64,000 bases of DNA from the NCBI RefSeq assembly GCF_030936135.1, contig NC_082618.1, forward strand, positions 9,087,034 through 9,151,033, read 5' to 3'. A model generated the notes under the pieces. The model was not told the origin of the DNA, did not search any database, and saw only the letters and a program-made list of their open reading frames with translations. Shown in pieces: positions 42,794-53,640 of this stretch. This DNA comes from Gavia stellata (taxonomy: Eukaryota; Chordata; Aves; Gaviiformes; Gaviidae). A program made the translations under genes and the position numbers. The first letter of the stretch is position 1. Every line of letters starts with the position of its first letter.

Positions 42794-45290
42794 CTGACGG
42801 CCGCCTCTCTTGCTCTGATCCATCCCAGTCGCATCTAACGTACTGTGCTAACTCCACTAGCTAAAGCGGGTACAGACCCTCTTTCTCAGCTCTTAATCCC
42901 TGCTTTAAGCATCAGAATGGCCTGAATGCAGTTTTCTGTGGGGACATAACTTAGTAAGGAACGTGTTTCTTCGCCTTTAAAGTCATGAGTTCCCTCCCCT
43001 TCCCCACAGTGCAGTAATCAGATGAAAATAAGGGGAAGTATTTTCCCAGAGAAAAAACTGACATGCAAGAAAGAATGTGGTATAGTGCCTGGCAGGTGGA
43101 AATCCATTTGATGCTTTGTGGTGATGTGCAAAAATAAGGGCAGTTCACTCTCTTGCAGAGAATCTACCAGGTCATTTGGTTACAGATAGCCAAAGCTGTC
43201 ATTCATTTCAGTTTAGATTGTGAGGCGGTTTTCTCTAGAAGAACCATCTCCTGGGAAAAGCTAACAGAGAAAAATCTGGAATTCTGCATTCAGCAGATAC
43301 AAAAATGTTATCGTATGGCATTCATGTCCGGTTTGAAGGTGTGAGTTGGAACAAAGAGGAATTCTGAGTAGAGCGGGAGATAAACTGCTTTTGCAGCTAC
43401 AGGCAGCAGAGAAAGGATCAGGTAATTCAAGTTCTTTAGATGAATGGCGCGATGTATCTTCTGTACTTATAATGACTTCTACAGTGGTGTAGTCTGTGTA
43501 ACACGCTAGCATTTGTGTAGTAGGACTTGTAATGAAGAATATCAGGCCAAAAATGATCCCTGTATTGTTGGAAAGTCAGGTCTTGACAGTGTGGTGGTGG
43601 AAAAACACCAGTGCCTAGTTTTTACTGATGTTCTGTCTGCACTAAGGGAGTTGTAACTAGGAAAGTTTCAGAAAACACACCGTGCATACAGGGACCTAGA
43701 GTGGAGAAGGAGATGCTGGGATCGGGTGTGAGACACTGTCATGGTGGGGGTTGTGAAGAGGTAGATGGTAGCGAAGGACAGGCAAATTTTTATTGCATAG
43801 CAGAATCCACAGCTGTAGCTCTGCTTCCCTGTTGAGCTTCTCATTGCAAAGATCCATGTCCTTTCTGGACTTTAATATTCAGGATGTCACTGGGATGGGG
43901 TAGCATTTGCCTGTCTGTAGGCTGCTGAATAACCCCTCCAGTCCCAAGTGCATGATGAGTTTGGGGACCAAAGGAATAACTTCAGATACTATGAAAGGCC
44001 ATCTGGATGTTACGTGCATGAGTTTGTCATGTGCTTTGATGAAAATAAGATGGAGAGTTTTCTTACTTTACCCAAGATGGGTTTTTTTCTATATTAACAG
44101 AGAGAGCAGTGTAATGTGGAGAGCATCTGCTTTTGGGACCGTGGCTTACATTTGTGACTAGAATGGTGTAGCAGCTCGGAAACCCTTGGTAGACTTGACT
44201 TAGCTGGACACGGCTTTTCCATGTATTCCAAAACTCCTCTGAGGTGCGGGTCGCCTTCTGGTGCAACATCAGCCCTGACCCTGGACCTGCTTTTAAAGAG
44301 GACTTCACTAGTGCATAGCTCCAAGGGTGAATTTTGTCAGTGGTGAGTTAGAAACTCGGGAGCCTGTTCTTGAGCTGTACTTAACGCGTGTTTGTGCAAG
44401 TGTGATGAATGGTGTGGAAGTGTACCCTAGTGTGAACTGAAGTGATTTGGGAGACTAAAAATGCAGCAGGAAGGAAAGCTTGAGTTTGTGTGGTTTGGTT
44501 TTTTTGTCGTTTTGGTTTGGTTTTTTACTTATTTATTAGCTCAGAACAGAATGTCCTTAATCTTTGGTACTTGCCTCAGAAAACCAGATCTGAAAACCAG
44601 GGGTGACAAAGGATGCCAAAGTCGGGTAGGCATTGCTCCAGAGTTGTTAAGAGCAGCGCAGTCTTCTCGATAAACATAGTGGTTTCAGACTACAGTATTT
44701 AGGAGATGTGTCTTAAATACATGTCATGATTCTCCCCTAAACATTGCCCTGAGATATACTTGTTGCATAACAGAAGACACAACTCAGCCCCTAAGTGTGT
44801 GGGGTTTCAAATGGACAGAACTCTTCTTTGGGGAAGCTATTGCATCATGGCTCGCTTCGCAGTTTCGCGTACCTTGCTCCTGAAACATCTGGTGCTGGCC
44901 GCTGTTGGACACGGGATGCTGGAAGAACACGGACCCTGGATTGCTCTGACAACGCTCTTCCAATGAGTTAGTTTGCAGGAGATCTGAGAGAAGATTATTT
45001 TAAGTTGTAATCATTAATTGTCCCTAGTTAAATTAGAAATTAAATGACCCTTACGCTATGGTTTTAGCATAAAGCACCTGATTTTTATAAAGCAAATGAA
45101 CTTAATTATGTACCTCTTAAAAATATTTTAATTGGTAGAGATACCTTTTAAATTATTTATGTTCCAACATTTGCAAAGCTCTGATTAGCTCTGTGCAAGT
45201 GTTCTGATGTCTGTGACGTTTCCCACCCCCCTTCTAATTTTCAATTTGTCTTTTACTTTATTGGTAATAAATGACCTGAAAACCATCATA
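42794..45290 (+). other. RFLNB: RFLNB 3' UTR (inferred extent)
   Basis: Non-coding sequence of about 2.5 kb becomes strongly AT-rich after 44990 and carries AATAAA at 45266-45271. A second AATAAA lies at 45353-45358, so the end could be about 90 bp further on. A G/T-rich tract sits at 44491-44526. The extent is inferred from signal position and composition. Confidence 0.45.
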
Positions 45291-45358
45291 TAGGGAAGTC
45301 TCTTTATTTTTCATTCAAAGCTTTTCAGTGTTTATTATGGTATTTACTTAGTAATAAA
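45266..45358 (+). terminator. Candidate RFLNB poly(A) signals
   Basis: Two AATAAA hexamers (45266-45271 and 45353-45358) lie in the AT-rich block downstream of RFLNB. The first is followed by a T-rich stretch. Confidence 0.4.
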
Positions 45359-45359
45359 T

Positions 45360-46868
45360 ACAGACTATATCCTGCCAATCCCAGCTCCCCTCTTGTTTCT
45401 CTTATATCATGTGTTGCTGTTGTTTACATATTCTAGGAAGGCGTTTCCTATATAAAACTGTGTATTTAAAAAAAACCCAACACCAAATGTTGTGGTTTTA
45501 TCAGTTCAGTAAGACACTTGAAAAAGTGCCTTGTAGACAGCTGAAAATCCTCTCCAGTATGTATGTGAGTCTTTCATCTGGTATAGTTTTATTTTTAAAG
45601 AGAGTTTCTGGTACGGATTTCAGCATATCCTGCAAGTGAAGCACTTATCCTTTTCAAATATAACAAGTATTTAACCAGATAGGGATTTCTTTTTGATTTT
45701 GGTTAAAAATGTAGATGCTCAAATGCTACTTTAGTAAACACAGCATAAAAATAAGACTAGAATGTGTTATGCATTAAACTTTATCAAAACAAAATAGATG
45801 GTTACAACTATTGTTTTGAGATGAATGCTGTAGTGTTTCTCTGGATACTTAATCTGTTCTTTAAACCCTTCTGAATTTGCAGGCGTGCTGATTTTGTTAG
45901 TATCTCTGGCAGAGTAGAAATGGATGCAATTGAATGTCAGTTAATTAATTCATAATGGGATTTTTTGCTTACTTTTTATTGTTCATCTGGTTATCTGCTT
46001 ATAAAAGCTCTAGATTTGCTTGTAATGACATTATTGGAATCTAGGGAGCTTTGAAGCGATTCTAAAGCATGCTGCTGCTCCTGTGAAAGTCTGTGCAAGC
46101 ATGTGAGTATCATGCAGTGTTTAAAGTATCCAACAAGAGAAAAGCCATGTATAAACATCAATTGCTGTATAAAAGACAGACCATTTGAAGAGTCATTAAG
46201 AAAAAACTTAAAAAATCAGAACAGTATCTGTCAGGAGGGCTTCAGCAAAAACTTCCTCTCCTTTCAGCTGTGCCATCTAACTTCCAAATACTTCCTTTAG
46301 TGTGGCCTGGGCTGTTTTCCTTTAATATTGTAGTAACACTCTGGATGAAAGATGTTCCTTTATGATGAGAAGTTGAAGTAGGGGAGTCCAAGGCTTGACG
46401 TGATTTTTAATTCATATTGGCCAGATGGGCTTCTAGGTAGTACATACAAGGATAAGCCCATTGTTATAGATGTGCTCCATTTTCATTGTATATATGCTGT
46501 GCTTCTTCAGAATGTCAAATCTGAGGGTCTGACACAATGAATTTTTATAACAAAATAAAATATTGTACCTGTGTACGATTAGATCACAAGCCAGGAGACG
46601 AGGGCTGGATTCCAATCCCAATTTTGCAGCTCGCTCAGTTTCAAGTACTAGGTAAGTTCGTGTGCCTGCAAATCATTTTAGCCTCCAAACAAGGTATCTG
46701 GTCATTCAGTTTCCCCATCTGCCAAAAGGCTGTGCTTGCTGGTTTCAGGACCAGCAATTGACAACAGGAATACCTGAGGAGCTCAGGTGTAATGCAGTGA
46801 GTGTTATTTTGAAATAAACCAATAACTAGGGATACTCCAGGACAAATAGACTGTATGGAAAGGAGCAC
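45360..46868. other. RFLNB-LIAT1 convergent intergenic region
   Basis: An AT-rich interval between two convergent genes. It contains an A/C-rich tract at 45468-45487, a MIR-like element at 46570-46740, and ATTAAA on the minus strand at 46874-46869 as a possible LIAT1 poly(A) signal. No coding sequence is recognised. Confidence 0.65.
46570..46740 (+). mobile_element. Ancient MIR-like (CORE/tRNA-derived) SINE remnant
   Basis: The order of blocks is that of the MIR family: AGCCAGGAGAC, then a degenerate B-box-like GGATTCCAATCCC (46607-46619), a GGTAAGTTC segment resembling the MIR GGCAAGTCA/TTA block, ATTTTAGCCTCC, and finally CATTCAGTTTCCCCATCTGC (46703 onward), close to the diagnostic MIR CCTCAGTTTCCCCATCTG. 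The spacing between the B box and the last block is somewhat longer than in the consensus as I remember it. A RepeatMasker run would decide; no alignment was made. Confidence 0.6.
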
Positions 46869-46874
46869 TTTTAA
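46869..46874 (-). terminator. Candidate LIAT1 poly(A) signal
   Basis: ATTAAA on the minus strand about 200 bp beyond the LIAT1 stop codon. It is the nearest hexamer of this kind that I found; unproven. Confidence 0.35.
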
Positions 46875-47070
46875 TTGTTGAAGTAGTCTGAGTTGCATTC
46901 ATATTTTAACTACCAGGTTGGTTTGTGTTTAAAATACAAATGTCCTGTTCTCTACACAGATACAAGACAGTGAGTAATCAGTATTAAGCTACAGAACTTG
47001 AGAGATTTTGGGTGACACCACTGGTTGCAGCTCGGAGGCTGTGCTAGCCCGTTCAGCATTCAGGACCAGT

Positions 47071-47507
47071 TCACGCTTGCTCCTCTGGAAAATAACTGCA
47101 GCAATCTTCTTTACATACTGTGTGATCACCGCTTGTGCATGATGCCCTGCGTAACAGGGAATGCCTGACAGTCGGGCATGGCTCAGCGGGCAAATGTTGC
47201 TGGATATACCATTCGTACCGTTTCCTTCTGTTCATCTTATAGATACGCAGCCTTTCTTTCTCTGCTACAGGATCTTCAAGAACCCCATCCCATCGAAGGC
47301 TTTTGTTAAGATAAGCAGAAAGATCTTGATCTGTTTGACTAGAGTCCAAAATGGTGGAAGTCGGTACTACAACTTTCTTTGTTTCTGCATCCTTCTGATT
47401 CTCTTCTGCATTATTTTGGGCTGAGTTGGGGTTCCTCCCAGGACTTGGGATTTCAAGCAATGGAGGGGAGCGGGCCTGCTGCTTTCTGGTTTTGTGGTGG
47501 TGTTTAG
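47071..47507 (-). CDS. LIAT1: LIAT1 terminal coding exon
   Basis: LIAT1 (C17orf97, ligand of ATE1) is a largely disordered protein that binds the arginyltransferase ATE1 and stimulates its activity. On the minus strand the exon starts after TTCTAATTTTAACAG at 47507 and ends with TGA at 47073-47071. It opens with a basic stretch (KHHHKTRKQQ), continues as a disordered Asn/Gln/Ser-rich segment, then has the family's conserved core SLRWDGVLEDPVAEKERLRI and YKMNRRKRY (47301-47215). The 47-residue tail after the core has five cysteines and an RRAS motif (PKA-type consensus). The 10-residue ALKGFHPDPE repeats known from primate LIAT1 are absent. The frame has no ATG upstream of the core, so an upstream exon is required. 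Position and orientation between RFLNB and RPH3AL fit conserved synteny. Confidence 0.88.
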
Positions 47508-48672
47508 CTGTTAAAATTAGAAATGCTGTTAGCAAAATGTATGCATTGCCTCTGAGGCTTTCCTGCTTATTTCATAAAGAGGATGATAAGACAAGTGCTT
47601 GCTGTGCCTGTACGTGCCCATTAATATGAAACCAAATCTGTAAGAAAATATCAATGGCCTAAAGATCTCATTTTTAAGTGGGAAATATATATTTATCTGA
47701 TTGGCTAACATAATGATTCTCATACCTGTAAAATGTATTTATTGAGGCTGTTATCGCATTAATAGCATTTCTATACTGGCCTCAAGTTCACTGTGCTCGC
47801 CTAACTCAATTTAGGCAGGAAATTGATTCTTAGTTGTTGGGGAATTTTTTTTTTTAAGCTGTTATCTATTAATACAGCAAGCAATGTGATCTGTATGTTT
47901 TTTTAATAGTACAATTTCTGGAAACTTTCAGGCACCTTTAGTACTAAGATACTGGAAGTGAATGGCTATTCCTTTACATGGAAGATGTTTTGAAATTAAC
48001 CTTCCCTTTCTGTAGCTATAGCAGCCTCTCAACGCCACTGATGGGAAGTTAGATCAGTGCTGTGATTCATGCCCGTGGAACGGTGAATATTTAAACTATA
48101 CTGTAGCTCACCAAAAGAAAACCACTAAATATTTACAACATCCCAAATCTTAGGCAGTTTATGAAATTTCCTATTTCTTGACAGATGTCTTATGCCTCCT
48201 ACTGCTTATGCTGTGCAGTTACAAGTACTCAATCTTTTTTTGGATAGATTTGTAGCTATATAGAAACTATACGTATAAACAGCCTACAGGTTCAGTGAAA
48301 GGTTTTGAAGTGCCATAGGTGATTTCCTAGGGCAAGTTGTTTTTTCTCTCCATGGCAGTTGTCCTGCAGGATGGAGGGAGAGCCGAGCACCGCATCCTCT
48401 GGCCAACACGGACAGGCGAATCCCAGCTGCCTTCCCGCTGGTAGACACGCTCCGGCTGCGCATCCCTTCATGTCCATGCAGCGTCCATGGCGCAAACGTG
48501 ATGTTGAGCAGTGGTCACGTACCAGCCTGGTGCACGCATGGCTTCGCCCAATGACCCCTTCCCTTCCCAGAACCCGCGTGGGGCGTTTTGGGGACAGCTG
48601 CGGGGAGCGCGGCGGCTTTGTGGGGGACGGTGGCCTTTGCCCACGCCTGCTGCGGCAGCCAGCCCAGCTCAC
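47508..48672 (-). other. LIAT1 intron (proposed)
   Basis: 1165 bp between the donor GTGAGC (48672 downward) and the acceptor ending TTTTAACAG at 47508. It is AT-rich in its 3' part and no other gene is seen in it. Confidence 0.55.
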
Positions 48673-48862
48673 CTGCCGGTGTGGTGGTGGTGGCGGTGAC
48701 ACTCCTTCGCAGCAGCTGCTGCTGCTGCTTCTTTCTCCGTGGTGGCTTCGTGCCAGGGGCCTGCGGTGGAGGGGGGCATGGGCAGCCCCTCGCCCCCCGC
48801 CAACTGCCCACGCCGCTCTCCTGCCTGCGTGGCCCTGCAGTGGGCCTGGCATGGCCCCCCAT
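48673..48862 (-). CDS. LIAT1: Proposed LIAT1 coding exon 1
   Basis: On the minus strand an ATG at 48862 (GTGGCCATGG, strong context) opens a frame of 63 codons plus one base, ending at a consensus donor CAG|GTGAGC. The intron is phase 1, exactly what the terminal exon needs, and the joined frame is 627 bp (208 residues plus stop). The product starts MGGHARPTAG, is Gly/Pro/Arg-rich and carries a basic-glutamine cluster KPPRRKKQQQQLLRR followed by a threonine run; the junction leads into the basic start of the terminal exon. This matches the family's lysine-rich disordered N-terminal region in character, though I cannot align it. CAG/CTG and ACC triplet runs underlie the Q and T stretches. The alternatives are another start further upstream or another first exon. 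The intron assignment is an inference from splice phase. Confidence 0.6.
48680..48735. repeat. Triplet runs within proposed LIAT1 exon 1
   Basis: A GTG/CAC-type triplet run (48680-48694) and a CAG/CTG run (about 48711-48730) lie close together. Read on the minus strand in the proposed LIAT1 frame they encode the Thr run and the Gln-Leu run. Confidence 0.8.
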
Positions 48863-48939
48863 GGCCACCCTCGGGCCTGGCAGGGAGCGAGGGAAGGAAG
48901 GTCAGCAGCCTTGGGCCAGCCTCCCTCCTTGTCTGTGAC

Positions 48940-49380
48940 CCCCCCCTCCATCTTCCCTCCCCTCAGTGCCTTCCCCCTCCGCCTCCCCTCAGGTTTTGCC
49001 CTCAGTGTCTTCCTCCTCCATCTCCCCTCAGCTCTTCCCCTCAGGCCTCCCCCCTCCGTCTCCCCTCAGGCCTCCCCCCTCCGTCTCCCCTCAGGTTTTG
49101 CCCTCCATCTCTCCTCTCCTCAGTGCCTCCCCCGCTCCATCTCCCCTCAGGTTTTGCCCTCCATCTCTCCTCTCCTCAGTGCCTTCCCCCTCCATCTCCC
49201 CTCAGGTTTTGCCCTCCATTTGTCCTCTCCTCAGTGCCTTCCCCCTCCATCTCCCCTCAGCGCCTTCCCTTCCACCTCACCTTCCCCCTTCACCTCTCCT
49301 CCCCTCAGCACCTTCCACTCCATCTCACCGCTGCCTTCCTCCTTCCCTTTCTCCTCCGCTCCCCTCAGCGCCCGCCCTTC
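48940..49380. repeat. Pyrimidine-rich minisatellite, about 55-56 bp unit
   Basis: The + strand is almost purely C/T. At least three clear units start at GGTTTTGCCC (49094, 49150 and 49205; spacing 56 then 55 bp), each ending in CCATCTCCCCTCA. Degenerate partial units (GGCCTCCCCCCTCCGTCTCC twice) lie on the 5' side and decaying ones on the 3' side. It starts about 80 bp upstream of the proposed LIAT1 ATG, on that gene's promoter side. All three + frames stay open across it, which is a consequence of composition and does not indicate coding. Confidence 0.88.
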
Positions 49381-49399
49381 AGCGAGGTCTCCGGGGCAG

Positions 49400-52300
49400 C
49401 CATGGCACAGCGGCAAGCCTGGGCTTGCCTGTTTGCCAGGGGCTCAGCGCCATTGCTCTGTGTGAACAACCCTGCCCAGCACCGGTTTCCTCCCCTGCGC
49501 CCCTCTGCATGTGCAGGTGTTGGGGCTTGCCTGAGGTAATATGGCCACATCAGAAAGTATTGGCTTGCCTGTCCTGGCTTGCCAGGACAGCCCTGGCAGC
49601 AGGTGAAGTATCGCAGGGCCGCGGGGTTTGCCGCACAGTGCTGCTGCAGAGGGAAAGATCAAACCCGGATTCATTGCAGGGAGACCAGCTATTGGGGTCC
49701 TTCCCACCCCTTCGTAGTACCTCAGTCCTGTAAATGAAGGTGCTGAGGGGAACTCCCCTCTCCCTTCCCTCCCCTCCACCTTTCCCCACATCAGAGCAGT
49801 GAAGGTACACGTGAAACAGCTTCTGAGGTGGCAATAGCTCTCCCGAGCGTTTTGGAGCCGGTGCAATCCTCAGATCTCCTGCCCTTGCTGCTGCATTGTG
49901 GTGCTGAGCGTTTTAACAGCCTCACCAGCCAGGGAGATTAGCGCGTCTCCTTCGGAGGTGAGCCTGGATGAAAAGCACTTGCGGGAACTCCAGCAACAGT
50001 TGCTGAAGCAATGCACTGCTTATTTGTCATCCTCTCCCTGGAAATAACATGAGGTTTAATCCCGGTTCGGTTGCTTTCTCCCCCTCCCTGCCTGCCTCTT
50101 TCTTTCTCTCCCTCTGATCTATTTCGACGTGAAATTTGGCAGACGCTCGTGGTTGCATTCAGAGAGGCCGTGATGAAATCAGGCTCCCGGGAGGCTGCTC
50201 CCACGGCAGATCCCCGGGCTGCAGGCAGCACTTCTCCGGCTGCCGCTAATGGTCTGATTTCAAAGTGTCAACAGCAGGGGTTTCGCAGTGATGGTTATTG
50301 CTAACGCCGCACAGCAGCCAGCAGGTCTCCAAAGCCTGCATGTGGATGAAAGGGATGGTGACACAGGGCAAAAAGGCAAGGAAAATGGGAACAGCAGTGA
50401 TGGGATGGAAATAATTCATCCAGACTGAAAAGTGAGTATAATATTTTTGGAGAATAGCTGAGGGAAGGGGATTACTTGTAGCTACTGGTGGTTGTTGTTA
50501 ATTTTATTGTGATAAAACCTGACTTGCCAGCCCAAATTAGAGCCTAGTGATAGCAGCTGGCCTGAGTTACACACAAAGAAAATCATCTTCTGACAGCTCC
50601 TCCCTGGAGTACCAGGACGGGTACGACCAACATTCACCTGGTTAACCTGCCCTGTCTGCTGCTGCAGTTGGCCAGGAGGATGCTGGGTGGGGAGGTGCTC
50701 CCCAGCAGCAGATAATTTTATTCTGAAGGGGCATCATCCCCAGGCAAATCCCTTATCCTCTTACTGTTTTCTGTCACTTTTCTCTTTGTCCCCCTTTTCT
50801 GTTTAGTCTCAAACACTGCCGTGCCAGCACAGCCAGACTCCAGTCTCAGTGGATGTTCTACCTGCAATTCACAGTAAAAATACTAAGAACAAACTTTCCA
50901 CAATCCTGTGGAGGTTTCACTGCGTCTTGGAGGCATATATCTTTTACAAATAAACATACCATGATTTCATAAAATAGAAGTCCAATTTGTAAGCCCTTGC
51001 CAGGAAGGGTAATTGCATTCAAGCAGTAGATCTAACCTATATGTGTAAGGGTTCTTAAATTTGCCTTTCAATTTGCTTGAATATTCCTACTGTCCTCTTT
51101 AATTTTAGCTTGAGTGTAACATGAAGTAAAGGTAGTTGTTGTACTGGTTACCTTTGATGAGGCAGGGCTGTTATGATGACCCCCAGTTCAGTGTAAAACC
51201 TGGGTAATGCAACAGGCAGGTGCCTCTGAGAAGAGATTTGTGAGTATGGGCTATGGGAAGGCAGTACCAAACGTCTCTGGCTGCGGCAGCTCCTTGCTGG
51301 TTGTCAGCCTATGTCCCTAGGAAATTGTCTTTCAGAGATAAGCAACCAGCCAGTTTAGCCTTTGGTTAGTTTATGTGTTTAAAATTGCTAATAATTAATG
51401 CTCTTGTTATTATTTGCATATTCAACCACTAACTCTCCACCTCAAATTCTTGTGTCAAATGCTGAACAGACAGATGATGAGAATCCTCACCTGAAGCAAT
51501 CCATGATCTAACCAGAAATGACAGCCAAACTGTGGAAAGCAGACCAGCAGCGCGACGCCTCCACTCTGACTGCCTGGCAGGACGTGGCTGAGAACGGGAG
51601 CCCAGACCCCTGGTTACCAGTCCAGCATCCAAACTGGGAATCATTTCCTGTAGCACTCCAGGACTGTAACAATTAGGATTGTTTTACTGTACAATAGGGC
51701 TGCTCTTAAGGATCTGTAGTTCTCCTGGAGGATACCTTTATGCCCACGAGTTTAACATATCTCCGAAAATGGTGGTCATTATTTTTCATTTCTTGAGAAA
51801 TGCATCTGTCCGAGGGTGACACAGAAAGGCAGCTCTGCAGCGTGCAGTTATGTGCTGTGCTGAAAAGAGACTGGATCAGCTTGGGGCATCTGCGGTGCAA
51901 CTGTCAGCATCGCTGATAGGCCTGCAGGAGAAGGTTGCTATCTGTTACAGTCCTTGTCATGTGTATATTTAAAATCGCTGGCAGCTGTGATCTGGTGAAT
52001 AATTCAGTGAAACCCATCATCAATAAAAGAGAGATTTTCAAGGGTTCTTTGGGTGGAATTGGAAGTGCCTGCTTTCTGAGAAACGAGTGTATTAAAAATT
52101 GACTTCATGCTATCAAGATAAAACTCATATTTAGCCTTTTTAAATTTTTAATGTAATGTCATATTTATTCTCTGTGACTTCCAGCTATCAAGGCCCAGCC
52201 TTGCAGTCGGACTCTGAAGCATCTGTGGCTTTGTGGGGCTCCCGACAAGTAAATTCAACAGCAGAATGGATACAGGCTGAGATGTGTGTCGTTTCCTGTG

Positions 52301-53390
52301 CCTATTGCTCCTGCCAGTACAGCTGGTTAAATAAGGTAATTTATCTTTTTCCTGAAGTTGGCTGAACCGTGTGTTTAATTTATTTATATTATTGACTGTG
52401 TAGAGGACTACCTTGGTGCGAAATGTCATCTTCAAGTGCTTTCTTCCACGGAAACACAGGCTCTGTATTAATGCAAACACTGCTTCTTCTGATGTATTTT
52501 TCAACACTTGCCTAAACCAGAAAGCAAAATATATGCTCAGACTTGAACTTGATTTATGCAAAAGAAGGCTCAGGGTCCCTAAGCTTATCCTGAGGTCTTG
52601 TGGATGCATGGCAGTGATGGGGCTTGCGGGGTTTCTCAAGAGCAGGCTCTGAACAGGCAGTAAAAGCACAGACGGAGGATTTATTTTTTCTCTTCCTTTC
52701 TCTTTTCTTTCTCTCTTTTTCTCTTCCTGTCACATGGCAAATTTACTCACTGCATCCACTGGACATATAGACAGTCATGAGCCTTAATTTCTGTGTTCAT
52801 CAGCTAGTGCAAAGGAATAATTGTTTTCCTGTGGTTTTTCTGTTGACTCACCGTATGATCCCAGGCTGTCACCTCACCAAGCGCTTTGCTCCCCCCTCCC
52901 CACCCTCCCTGTGCTGCATGGGACAGTCAATAGCATTTGTACAGCTGTCCAAAATGCAAAGCGAGACGTGTTTTAGTACGATGAAGCGTGAGAGAGTGGG
53001 CTACAAGCAATTGTTGAAAGCGGAAGAGAAGCCACGCCAGCCCCTTGGTCCCTCGCTGTGCAGGGAGTTGGCTGAAGCAGGTTGGCTGGGTTTATCTTGC
53101 CACGTTGGGTCCACACTGTACCCACGCCGTACCCGCTTTACAATCCTTCCTGCAGACAGAGCTTTTACTGACACGGGGAGCCTGTTCACAGGACGGTCTG
53201 CAGCAGTCCTGGGAGGAATAGCTTTACCGTAAAAAAAGCGAGACCAAATTTTGCTGCTTCTGTGGCTGGTGTCAGGATGCGGATCGCTCTGCAGATTTGG
53301 GCCCTTAAGTTTTAAAAGTCACGAGCTCCCCGTGGGTGTCGCGGGCCCAGCAGGTCACCTTGCTTTGCTATGGGGTGTTCTTGTTCCGAA
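49400..53390. other. LIAT1-RPH3AL intergenic region
   Basis: No supported gene. It contains a CT-rich run at 52683-52731 and an accidental open frame on the minus strand at 52148-52669. Between divergent LIAT1 and RPH3AL this is a plausible place for regulatory elements, but I can identify none. Confidence 0.65.
52683..52731. repeat. Polypyrimidine (CTTT/CT) simple repeat
   Basis: About 49 bases consist almost only of C and T on the + strand. The complementary purine strand reads as a Lys/Arg/Glu-rich frame without an ATG. Confidence 0.85.
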
Positions 53391-53640
53391 ACCTTTTTTT
53401 TCCCTGCAAAACTCATTTTTTTGGTGGGGTTGGTTTTCGCTGAGAGGGTTTTTTTGTTTCTTGGGGTTGTTTTTTTTTAATTCGGGGTTTTGCGTTTGGA
53501 TTTTTGGCTGTTTTTTTGGTTGTTGGGGAGTTTGTTCTGTTTGGGCGGGTTTGTGGTTTGGTTTGGGTTCTTTTTTTTTGCTACCAGCTTTCCTTGTTTG
53601 TAGTTTGAGGTTTTTTTCAGTGGGTTTTTAGTCTCTTTTG
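53391..53640. repeat. Keto-rich (G/T) low-complexity tract
   Basis: For about 250 bp the + strand is composed mainly of G and T, with many T6-T9 runs separated by GG to GGGG. It ends abruptly at the RPH3AL-side CpG island. The complementary strand is A/C-rich and yields a lysine/asparagine-rich frame judged accidental. Confidence 0.85.

Noticed and set aside
46575-46650. Possible tRNA gene
   Set aside because: The B-box-like sequence belongs to the MIR-like SINE. No cloverleaf with paired acceptor and anticodon stems could be drawn.
48292-48951. 219-codon minus-strand frame as an alternative LIAT1 exon 1
   Set aside because: In this frame the GTGAGC donor falls in phase 0, which would put the terminal LIAT1 exon out of frame; the overlapping frame starting at 48862 gives the required phase 1.
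48359-49733. Long overlapping + strand frames of 255-368 codons
   Set aside because: All three frames are open because the minisatellite and GC-rich DNA lack stop codons. The translations are only Pro/Ser/Leu repeats. The strand with support here is the minus strand (LIAT1).
52148-52669. 173-codon open frame on the minus strand
   Set aside because: No family resemblance. Its Ser/Leu-rich and basic patches follow local composition, and there is no supporting exon structure.
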